Notes under the pieces: generated by a model | The model's database searches: none | What the model saw: the letters and a program-made list of their open reading frames with translations, nothing else | What the model was told of the DNA's origin: nothing | Translations under genes and position numbers: made by a program | In this document: positions 1-9,083 of the stretch, one piece after another | Numbering within the stretch: the stretch's first letter is position 1 | How the letters are laid out: each line of letters starts with the position of its first letter | Assembly: GCA_963402885.1 (NCBI GenBank) | Contig: OY727098.1 | Location: forward strand, 4,955,001 to 5,019,000 | Source: Antedon bifida | Lineage: Eukaryota; Echinodermata; Crinoidea; Comatulida; Antedonidae | Length of the DNA stretch: 64,000 nt | Direction: 5' to 3'

Positions 1-123
1 GCTACCAGAAATAGTATATCTGTTAGTGCGACTGCAATTTAACAACATCCACCCTTCAAAGAAGGAATTGTCTGTCTTCCTTTTTTCGTTTCACTTTTTA
101 GAAAATTGAAAACAAAGTAATAC

Positions 124-3100
124 CTGGAGACGTTGGATTAAATCTTGCTTCATATTCTTCTCTACTTTGAAAAACATTCAGAGTAGTACACTTGTTAGGT
201 AAATCGAGTACATTATTACTAGGAATCATTTTGCAAACTTTCACGTCATATGAAGATACCCCCGATGCATCCATCCAAGCCGACCACTTGATCACACACT
301 CCGTCTGAAAATAATCGTTCAATAAATTACACCACAACAACAATTGGAAATTCGACTGATTTTGAATGAATCTCTAAAAGGCATTTGGGCTACTTCTACA
401 AGTAAGAGGGCACATACAATACTTTAATTCAACTTTTTCTCTGAAAATAAATGTTTACATTTTTACCGATTTTGTATATCGATCACCAATTTCCAACGCA
501 TTTCCAACACAAGTTGAGGCTCGTGGAGTTAAAACTGAACAGTGAGTTGGTGGTTCAAAGTCTAAAATAAATCACGTATACAAATGTTTCATTATCAGTA
601 ATATATGAAACAACGTTAAATTAGACTTGGATTTGATAGGATTCATTTAAAATAGAGAATACTACCTGTGATAATACATAAGCCCCCTGGTTGAGTAAGT
701 CGACTATCGCTACCCTTCAATGATGAAATTCCAGTTCTTCTATCAACTTGGTATATACCAGCACCTGTCCAATCGGACCAATACAGATAGTTTCCATAAA
801 TTTCAATATCAAAAGGATGCCTTCCAACGACAGAAATAATTGTTCTTCTGTTGGTTCCATCTAGGTTAGCTTCTTCAATTCTATCAGTTCCAGCATCACA
901 CCAATACATTTTTCCATCTTGGAAATAATTATATTGAACCAATTTGAAATCAAATTCAAGTGATTAGGCCTGATTAGGCATTTGATGGCGGGTGCAATCA
1001 CTAATTATGTTGGAACGATATAAAACTTCACCAGATTAATTTTTATTCAAAATCGTAATAAAATGTGCACTTTCAAGATTCGTAATGAATCGTATTCGAT
1101 TATTTTATCTCGAGTGTTTTATGAATGGTGTACGAACGACAGGGGGAAATGGGGTAGGGGTGGGGTTAACAATGATTAACAGCTTGACTTACCAGGAACT
1201 GATAAAACAAGGCCGTTTGGATAAACAAGTTCTGTCGTCACTAGCGCGGTTCTGGTACTCGAGTCGTTTAATTGCGCGCGCTCTATCATCTGTGTTCCGC
1301 TACCCCAATCAGTCCAATACAGGTATCTAGGGAAGCACAATTTCTGTTAATTATTACATTAGTTTACAGTACTTTAATATTAACAGATATATCAGTGACT
1401 GAAATAGACAGAATATACTCAACGTAATCCACACGTTATTTACGGAAGCAATTATCAATAAAATTAAAAACAATATCAATTTATACGGAGAGACTTAGGT
1501 CAGTGAAAACAGGTAGGCCTAGCAAGTTAATTGAAAATTGAGTGGTATACCCGTTAGTTGTATCTATCTCAATTGCTCGTGGCTCGTCTAATGATGTGTC
1601 AAACAAAATTGTTCTGTTCGTTCCATCCAGATTTATTACTTCAATTCGGTCTTCTGCAGTACTTGTCCAGTAAAGTTTATTTCCAGTTCCATCAATGGCT
1701 AAACCATCCACAACTTTATTTAAAAAAAAAATTAAGCTAAACCTTAATGTTGTACAGTTGAAGTCTTGATTTATATATGAAGACTAAAGGTATATTTTAC
1801 AAAAGTTCGAACCTTCAAGAGGTTATATACAATTTAACACAATACAAAATTCAATTCTATGAGTGTATTATTATGGTTTTAGGTTTTAGACATTTTGAAA
1901 ATAAGCCGTAAGGTACGGTTTGAATAAAACATAATACATAAAATGAGACGAATTGGCTACATATGATGCTTACATTATTATAACACATTTTGTCTTTTGA
2001 TTGGTTAATAACGTATCACGTGCCGTAAATAGTAAGTTCTACCAAACGGATAGTTAATTTCACGTTCAGCTTTTTGTACACATTTTGAGAATGAAATGCA
2101 AGCAAGGGGTTGTAGTGTCGCATCAAGAACTGTTGTGCTGGCATAGCTTCCACCTTGGATGGAAGCTGTGTGTTACCTTAGAACGTAGGTGATGTGTTAT
2201 AAAACAATAATAAATGTTTTCTATTAGTTTAATGGACAGTATATTTCTCGTTGTAAGTTTATTGACTCGCCTTTCCAGGACAGTAAATCTGTCAATTTAT
2301 GACATATATATATTATATCAACCGAGCAGTCTTTTGTATACTACACAATAGACAAATTACACGCTGTTTGTCTAATGCTAATGTAAATATCTATATAGTA
2401 ACATTCCTAACAACTGGTATTCCCCAAAAGTTTTCATAAAAATAATATTTGTAGAACAGCGTGGATTGTGACGTAAGTTTAACAATGGAACAGATGGTTG
2501 TAAATATTAATTGTAACTGAATAAAATTCTCCTAAACATTTCGCAGTTTTAATAAAGTTGATCACTTCCGTAGGAAAAAAAATGTTTAAAACACAAAATA
2601 AACGGTTAAATTTAACCAGAAGCCTATTTACTTCTAGTCAATTAGACTATTTTTTGTTTACATTACAGTTTTCAGGTAAATAATGTTTTTTTTCGATCCA
2701 ATAACTATTATATGACATTAGAATAGCATTTTCAACAAAAATATTTAAAAAAAATACTTTCAATGGGACTATATCTTTCATAAAATCGAGAAAATAAAAG
2801 AATAGAATTGTTCTAACCTCCTGATTCAAAAGACACTAAAACTTCATGTTGTTCAGTGACAAATGAATAGCGTTCAATGGAAGACTTGCCTACGTCAGAC
2901 CAATATATTGTTGATGTGTTAGGATCATAATCAAGAGCCACTGGTCTATTTAGTTGAATATTCCCAATTGCTAATGTAAAACTTAGATCCGTACTGCTGC
3001 CGCTGGAACCTAAACTTGACATATAAATGCCTGGTGGGTCAAGGTTGGTAACGAAGACAATATGCCCACTACCTGTAAAATAATAACGTTTAATTGAAAA

Positions 3101-3664
3101 CAAATACTTACAGTAACAATAAATAAAATACATTCATTCATTCCTCTTTTTAGGGTTTTATTTCAATAGGCCTATATGTTTAGGCATTGGCCATTGTGTT
3201 TACTGTATATACATAATAATGGTATTTTCGAACACCTGGGAACACCTGATAGCATTTATCCTTATCTGTACATATTTTACAGTTCTGTGTATTTTACTTT
3301 GTGTTTTAACATTTTATTGATTTTACTCTATTTTTATATTAAGTTGCCATAAGAAAAACCAATTTCAAATTTTCGTTGATGAACTATTTGACAATAAAGT
3401 TATCTTGTATCTTGTAAACGTAACACCTGCTTATTATTGTATTTCTATTTTTTGGATAATCTATAGCCCTAAGATTCATTTAAAACACATCATACGTCTT
3501 CTCGTGTATAAAAATATGTACTCAAAAGATGTAATCCATTGTTTGACAGTAACATAGGCTAATGGCTTTAAATGCATTCATTATTATAGAAAATACTTAC
3601 CGACAACGAGTCCTATGCGTAACATCAGTAGAATATACATTACATTTATATATAATTCTGCCAT
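124..3664 (-). CDS. Secreted YWTD (LDL-receptor class B) six-blade propeller protein, 5' part; 3' end outside window
   Basis: Seven coding exons read on the minus strand: 3664-3601, 3072-2818, 1713-1551, 1326-1193, 917-666, 561-467 and 304-124. All have GT/AG borders and phases that chain 1-1-2-1-1-0-1. The first exon starts at ATG 3664 and encodes a hydrophobic signal peptide (about 21 residues, core [12 protein letters not shown]). The next four exons encode one YWTD propeller with blade signatures HIVFVTN, IYWSD, LYWTS, LYWTDWG, MYWCDAG and LYWSDW, each followed by an ER/Q-x-x-LDG-type strand. Exon 6 is cysteine-bearing ([13 protein letters not shown]). Exon 7 has [19 protein letters not shown], which looks like a fibronectin-III-like 'W..W.D.SG...Y.V' sandwich. 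Seen: signal peptide, propeller, splice sites. Known: such propellers bind extracellular ligands in LDLR, LRP and nidogen. Inferred: secreted or membrane-anchored extracellular receptor or matrix protein. The EGF module that usually follows this propeller is not seen. I cannot assign an orthologue. Confidence 0.9.
2535..2779 (+). mobile_element. Degenerate copy of the TAAAGATG-end MITE family, in an intron
   Basis: This stretch aligns by eye with 27184-27500 and with the outer element at 59957-60933: the shared blocks are TTTTAATAAAGTT, AAAATAAACGGTTAAAT, TTCAGGTAAATAAT and ATTCAACAAAAA. The right end (TATATCTTTCA) is a decayed version of the family terminus, and the left terminus is not recognisable. 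It sits between coding exons 2 and 3 of the YWTD gene, close to the exon 2 donor. No coding capacity. Confidence 0.65.
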
Positions 3665-3975
3665 TTTACTTTACTCTATAACAAAAAAAACAACGGAAAC
3701 TTGCATCTCTATACCTTTAATACGTCTTTTCAGAGTATCACAACATTTGTCTATTTAATAGACTTTTATTTGTTTTCTTATCTTAATTATCATGATAATC
3801 ACGCTACGATGATGAGTTGTTGTTTGTTTTATTTTTTGTTTTTTTAAATGATAAATATAGTACATAACATGGTGTATACACAGCAAATATTATATTTTGA
3901 AACACATTTTTAAAAACTCTTTCTATGCAGCCTACATTCACATGAATGCTACTGTTTTGTAACAGTTACATATTA

Positions 3976-4085
3976 TACCTGATGAAGCAATGGTGTTCCC
4001 ATGAGCTTAGTAGTTTCTTTATGTCTGTTTTTGATTTACCTTTGGGATCCAGCCACTGATACCCAGAGCATCGTAACGTTTTCAG
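3976..4085 (+). repeat. Diverged copy of the CTGATGA...GATCCAGCCACTGATACCC dispersed repeat
   Basis: Shares CTGATGAAG, a central GTGTT block and GGATCCAGCCACTGATACCC with copies at 7961-8150 and 63842-64000. The internal stem seen in those copies is decayed here. It lies about 300 bp upstream of the YWTD gene start. Confidence 0.6.
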
Positions 4086-4522
4086 TAAGTTGTAATAATA
4101 CTTTTTTGGATTTATAATATGGTCTACAAGTAATACTATTGTATTAATTGAGAATCCTAACTCTTAATTTTATAAATAAATTATATTACTTACTCAGATA
4201 ATAATATTAAACTAGACTTCACTGAATGATCATCGAAACAGATTTGTGCAAAATTATGAGGAAGCAAATATTATAAATTACATTTTAGGCTCAATAGAAT
4301 TGCGTAATGTTTAGTCATATTCAGTTCTTCGCTTCAGTTGTTTTGATTTTGAATTGTGATTAATGATAGGTCCATGACGTCACCCCATCAAACACAACTT
4401 CCTACACGGGCAAAGTACGTAGTATCAATTGATGGGTTTTTCCGAGTAACAAAATCAGTGTTATCATAATACCAAAGACAAATAAAACTATACCGTTTCT
4501 GATTCATATGATTTTCCCTTAT

Positions 4523-4812
4523 AAATGTTAATACCGTTATTATCCTTAAATCTAATTACACATTGAACACAATATGTACTCTACAGCTCACTATGTCGGT
4601 CGGTTGGTCGGTCGGTTGGTAAATGTTAATACCGTTATTATCCTTAAATCTAATTACACATCGAACACAATATGTACTGTACAGCTCACTATGTCGGTCG
4701 GTTGGTCGGTCGGTTGGTAAATGTTAATACCGTTATTATCCTTAAATCTAATTACACATTGAACACATGTACTCTACAGCTCACTTTGTCGGTCGGTCGG
4801 TCGGTTGGTCGG
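4523..4812 (+). repeat. 98-bp tandem repeat, three units, each ending in a GGTC/GGTT microsatellite
   Basis: Units are 4523-4620, 4621-4718 and 4719-4812. Each starts AAATGTTAATACCGTTATTA, runs through a TACAGCTCACTATGTC block and ends in a run of GGTC/GGTT tetranucleotides. The third unit is slightly shorter. Units differ at only a few positions, so the duplication looks recent. The last unit runs directly into AAACACTAACTTGAG and a GCGACCGCAGCCATG block, the other half of the dispersed element described below. Confidence 0.9.
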
Positions 4813-5015
4813 TAAACACTAACTTGAGCAAGCGACCGCAGCCATGTATATGGCTTTGTTTAGAAATGTCCCTGTTTTTAGTCGCGTGGACGCGACTCTA
4901 TAGTTCACTATGTCGGTCGGTTGGTCGGTCTGTCTGTCTGTCGGTCTGTATGTCTGTCGGTCCGGTATCACTATGCATTGTAGCACGCGACTTAATGGCT
5001 GCTGGCCTTGTTTTT
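4780..5015 (+). repeat. GGTC-microsatellite dispersed element, two adjacent copies
   Basis: Two modules are seen: 4780-4862 (AGCTCACTTTGTCGG, tetranucleotide run, AAACACTAACT, CGCAGCCATGTATATGGCTT) and about 4893-5012 (CTATAGTTCACTATGTCGG, GGTC/TGTC run, TAGCACGCGAC, ATGGCTGCTGGCCTT). The same order of blocks recurs, inverted, at 33690-33788 and 41658-41749. The family is therefore a conserved left block, a variable microsatellite and a conserved right block. I know no name for it. Confidence 0.75.
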
Positions 5016-6160
5016 TTCAGTTTCAATTAAACATACTTAAACATAATATAAGCTGAGACAATCTGAGTGAAGCTTCACTTCATAACAATTGAGTACAAGG
5101 TCTGAGATCATTGGTAAATAATATTAGGCTGCCACTACTATGGCATTACCTCTGTCATGGCAATAGTCGAATGCGTTATGCTTGATTAATATTAATAATT
5201 GACGTAATGTATAATCGGACACAAATAAAGGATTTCTATACGAGAGGATATTATCTAGCAGGAAAAGTAAAAGAATCCATCTGGATCAGAACAACAGAAA
5301 ATAACGCCAGCGAATAGCTGACATAAGAACAAGTGGTGGCGCCAGACAGCACCAAAAAACGATGATCGATCAAGTAGCCGAAACGTAGCAAAATAAAGTC
5401 AATTTGTAATGGGTTACCAAAAAAGAAAAATTATGTTTTTCTATTAATTTATTTATATATATTAAATCAACTTTGGCAGTATCAATAAATTATGTTATTA
5501 AACGGTAGTTCTAACACCTATAAAAACTTGATAAATACCACAAAAAATGTATAAATCATTGGTTTTCTATACCATTGCTTCAAGACACTGCAATTTGAAC
5601 GATAGTATAGGCGTTGGGCCGATATTCTTTTGCTTATGTCTAAAATGGGCCCGATCGTCTTGAACCTGATAGTCCGTGGATCCGATCGTTTACCATTATT
5701 GCCATGGTAAGCTTCCTTAATGTCGGAATTTACGTCTTTAATTTTGTGGGTTGTTGTGTAGACGGTTATTATTATAGACTAGGCTATTCCAGTGATATCG
5801 TGGAGAATTCTAGTCAAAGAAATATGCCTATTACATTGGAACGTCTGTCCCCGTCAGGGGTCTGGTTTAATCATAATAAAAACAATATAAGAATAACTAA
5901 TACAATAATAATAAACATTCATAACATTATTGAAAACTAATATTATACCAAGGATAATACAATATTTTTCTTGAATATGGTTTTCGAAAATGATGAATGA
6001 GTTACGGCAAATCACAAGGGCAATATCCAACAACTGAAAAAAAAATGGTGTGGTAAAAAAGCAAATAATTAGAAGTTTGACGACGCTATTTCAATGGTTA
6101 ATGAAATACCTCTATTGTGGATATCGTTTTGTTTTTGTTATTGTTTCGTGCCCTAGAGTT
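5016..6160. other. Intergenic, no gene recognised
   Basis: AT-rich non-coding sequence. A short ORF at 5704-5940 has no recognisable domain and is not called. A segment at 5360-5400 with GCCGAAACG followed by AATAAAGTCAA looks like the 3' end of an old retroelement, but no body is seen. Confidence 0.5.
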
Positions 6161-6170
6161 CTGCAGTGCT

Positions 6171-6462
6171 GACGTTACGATGGTAGGTGGCGCTGTTTCG
6201 TAGCTAGAAAACGTTCAACCTGCCTTAGTGACTCCAAGGTCACCAATGGTTTAGAATATAATGGCTTTATTTTCAATAAAAACAAACTAAAATTTCAAAA
6301 GATCACTAAATATTTGTTTTTAACAATCTATTTATTCTTATTTTTAAAAAATCAAGCTAAGATACATAATTTTTGATAGAAATACAGATATCTATAGTTT
6401 ATCAACATAGTAACTTTGAACGCATTTTTGGTTGCGCTAGCGCCACCTATCATTGTGACGTC
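6171..6462. mobile_element. MITE-like element with 24-bp imperfect terminal inverted repeats
   Basis: Left arm 6171-6194 (GACGTTACGATGGTAGGTGG...) and right arm 6439-6462 are inverted copies with three mismatches by eye. The interior is AT-rich with no ORF. The right end abuts a 33-bp perfect palindrome. The superfamily cannot be assigned because no clear target duplication is visible. Confidence 0.6.
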
Positions 6463-6494
6463 ACACCACAGACTATAATATAGTCTGTGGTGTG
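6462..6494. repeat. Perfect palindrome, 16-bp arms, one central base
   Basis: CACACCACAGACTATA, a single A at 6478, then TATAGTCTGTGGTGTG. The arms are identical. It directly follows the right arm of the element at 6171-6462. It would form a cruciform or a long RNA hairpin. Confidence 0.9.
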
Positions 6495-6654
6495 CCAGTT
6501 CTGCGCTATATTTCATTTTGAAACCTGAGCTGCACTGACGAGATCTGCCTTTGGATTTATATATATATATATGTTTATATCTCTACCAAGCTACCTTCTT
6601 TGTTTTCTACTCTTATTCAGTCTCCACCCACTATTCAACACGCTGTTTCTATTT

Positions 6655-6696
6655 GGTTATCCGCACTTGGCGGATAACCCCTTGTTATTGTCAGGA

Positions 6697-6730
<34 letters not shown>

Positions 6731-7845
6731 CTTTCTTATTCTTCTTTCTTTCCCAAAATTTTGTTGCGCGTGTATCTCTAAATCTTCTCAACATAACATT
6801 GTATAACTTAATCAGAAGATTGACCTCTATCTGAAGATGTCGTAATAAGGTTTTCGGTCCCGTCCGAGTTACGCAGCGTAAGTTACGCGCGATTTTATGA
6901 ATTTCGCGTATTTAATTTAGATCAAAAACCATTAAACCATTTAAATTGAAACTTAGCAAAAGTTTAATTTATATCATGCGCTAACTTTCTATGGAGAGAA
7001 AATGGCATGTTTCACAGAAAGTTACGCGCGCACGCGCGTTTAAAATTTTAAAATGCGAAAAATCAATTTCTAATCAACTTTCTATGCGTTTCATGTCATT
7101 TTGAGCATGCCAAAAATTCCCACGCGCGCGCACATTTTTACGCGCACGTGCGCACATAGCGTTAAAAACATACTTTTTTCGCGTGATTTATGTTTTTCCA
7201 GCCTTTTCTAGTAATTTTACCAACTTTTAAACAATTTCGACTCAAAGTCACGTCATACGAGCACGTGGAATTGGATAATTTGCGCGAGTTTTTGATGAAA
7301 AAATTCAAAAATTTGTCAAAATTATGCCTTTTTTTAAACAGTCATAGATTCTAAACTACAAGGTGAATTTTATTGTTTATTACATATTCTGAAAGTAGAT
7401 GAGTTGTAGATATCGAATCATGCATTGATATGGCTAACCCGATAGTGTGACGTCATCGTATGGCCACTCGAATATAAAATAGAGGATTTTTGTCTCTTTC
7501 GTCATAGCTCATCACATTTAATAGAGCGCATCTCCACTTATCCGTATTTCATTTTCCCCCATGTTTTTATATTGTCTAGGTCAATCAATTATCTTTCGCA
7601 TGATTTACCATTTTTAAATTTTTTGTGACGTCATCATATCCAAAAGCGTCAATAACTTTGGTCACTTATTTTCACCTATTCTGCACTGTATGTAGTACGT
7701 ATACAGTATATAGTGTTATACTGTATATACTTAGACGTGACACAAAATAGAGAGCGCACTAACATTTTTTCAATGGCATAATCGTTTTTCTGTGCGCAAT
7801 ATTCTAACGTATGACGTGCACGTGGCGTTGGCGCTGCGGATAACC
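6655..7845. mobile_element. Possible non-autonomous element bounded by 11-bp inverted repeats GGTTATCCGCA
   Basis: GGTTATCCGCA at 6655-6665 and its exact complement TGCGGATAACC at 7835-7845 bound about 1.2 kb. The left end also forms a local hairpin (GGTTATCCGC, ACTTG, GCGGATAACC; 6655-6679). Inside are a long T run (about 6700-6731) and clusters of CGCG words in an AT-rich matrix (6865-7160). No ORF of note. Eleven bases of inverted repeat without a target duplication is weak support for an element. Confidence 0.4.
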
Positions 7846-7960
7846 TAACTCGTCCGTAGTGACGAGTTCAAATCTAGTGTTATATTTCTTTTATTCCTGT
7901 CCACCCAGGCAGCACTTGCCAACTCATATGCTATGACTTTATCCAAATTCCCTCACTTGC

Positions 7961-8150
7961 ACTGATGAAGGGCTAGTGTTGCCCGAAAGCTCTGCTAACT
8001 TTTCTGGCTGTTTACTTTATCGTTTTGATTTAGCTTTTCGCTTTTTTTATTTGTATCTCCATTGAGATCCAGCCACTGATACCCACAGCATTGTCATTTT
8101 TTTCAGTAATTTGCCTTTGGATTTATATATATATATATATATATATATAT
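7961..8150 (+). repeat. Dispersed repeat with CTGATGA-hairpin-GAAA core; candidate retroelement 3' end
   Basis: Matches 63842-64000 closely over CTGATGAAGGGCTAGTGTT, CTGGCTGTTT, TTTTGATTTAG, GATCCAGCCACTGATACCC and TTTTTTCAG. It ends TTTGCCTTTGGATTTATATA in a TA microsatellite; the same ending recurs at about 6548. The core is CTGATGA (7962-7968), hairpin GGGC/GCCC (7970-7984), then GAAA (7985-7988). No protein domain is seen here. The variable microsatellite tail suggests the 3' end of a LINE-like or Penelope-like element, by inference only. Confidence 0.6.
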
Positions 8151-8229
8151 CCAATCTGCAGATAGTACAGTATATATATATAAATCCAAAGGCAAATAAC
8201 TGAAAGAATGGCAATGCTGTGGGTATCAT
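8075..8229. repeat. Fold-back: inverted copies of the repeat's 3' end
   Basis: Left arm 8075-8130 and right arm 8171-8229 are inverted copies, both carrying GATACCCACAGCATTG, TTTCAGT and TTTGCCTTTGGATTTATA (the right arm as complement). The arms are separated by about 40 bp of AT microsatellite and CAATCTGCAGATAGTACAG. Confidence 0.75.
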
Positions 8230-8376
8230 TGCCTAATGTGTTTATATATATAAAAGTATCTCTTCGGAGATCCCGCCTCGTGAACAAAAATACTGAAAGT
8301 TTGATCTCTGTTGCGCGTGGGTACAACTGAGGACTAGTGCTGTTCCGCCGTACCACGCCGAGAATGTTAAAGAGTC

Positions 8377-8538
8377 GCTTGGTTAGGACATCTGCATATC
8401 AAGCAGGCGGTCCGAGTTCGAGTCTCGGTTGGGGCTTTTTCTCATTCTCACAGATTTCCTCATCTTTATCGTTTCAAATTAATTAATTAAATTTCAGTAT
8501 ATCACCGGGCGGTTTCGAATTAATGTTCATTGCCTAAT
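8377..8538 (+). mobile_element. tRNA-derived SINE-like copy (left arm of a hairpin pair)
   Basis: A tRNA-like head is visible: CTTGGTTAGGAC (A-box-like D arm), an anticodon arm CTGC-ATATCAA-GCAG, and a T arm CCGAG-TTCGAGT-CTCGG carrying a B-box-like sequence. The acceptor stem does not pair with the upstream sequence, so this is not a working tRNA gene. A unique tail follows (TCATTCTCACAGATTTCC, ACCGGGCGGTTT) ending in GCCTAATATATA. Polymerase III-type internal promoter boxes are expected of such SINEs. Confidence 0.65.
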
Positions 8539-8705
8539 ATATATATATATATTATATATGTATATGATATATATAAACAAATCAGGCAAAGAACATTAAT
8601 TCTAAACCGCCCGGTGATATACTGAAATTTAATTAATTAATTTGAAACGATAAAGATGAGGAAATCTGTGAGAATGAGAAAAAGTCGCCCCAACCGAGAC
8701 TCGAA
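8417..8705. repeat. Inverted pair of SINE copies, arms about 120 bp, AT-rich loop
   Basis: Left arm 8417-8538 and right arm 8582-8705 are inverted and nearly identical over TTCGAGTCTCGGTTGGGGC, the TCTCACAGATTTCCTCATC tail and ACCGGGCGGTTT. The right copy is cut within the B-box region, so it lacks most of the tRNA-like head. A TA microsatellite follows at about 8708-8815. Confidence 0.85.
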
Positions 8706-8759
8706 TATGATATATATATATATTTTATATATATATATTTTATATATATTTTATATATG

Positions 8760-8793
<34 letters not shown>

Positions 8794-8959
8794 GACGTTA
8801 TCCAAATATATATATAATTAATAACAATGATGGCATGCAAGTCTAAACATTTAAAATCAAAAAACCGGTTGACAGAAAGCGAAGACTTCTTTTTATTTAT
8901 ATGAAGATATTAGTAAATATTGTTCGAGTTAAATATATTATTCTTTAATTTATTGTTTG

Positions 8960-9083
8960 GAATGGATAACAATATCAAACTAGTTTGACAAAAAAATGAT
9001 TGGTTCAAATATGGTAGTGATATGACATCATCATCATCATCACATTTTTTGTCACATAAAGTTTGATTGTGTAGACAGAGCTT
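8960..9083. mobile_element. MITE copy, GTAGACAGAGCTT-end family
   Basis: Right end GTTTGATTGTGTAGACAGAG plus CTT, left end decayed (AATATCAAACTAGTTTGAC). The interior has AAATATGGTAGTGATATGAC and an ATC trinucleotide run. Related copies lie at 38065-38179 and 45662-45824. Confidence 0.7.

Noticed and set aside
4377-4460. Similarity to 35270-35350 (GATGGGTTTTTC, ATGACGTCA)
   Set aside because: Only short blocks agree and no ends can be defined; too little for a repeat call.
8377-8443. Functional tRNA gene with an AUC-like anticodon
   Set aside because: T arm and anticodon arm fold, but the acceptor stem has no 5' partner and the sequence is part of a repeat with an inverted second copy. Called a tRNA-derived SINE.
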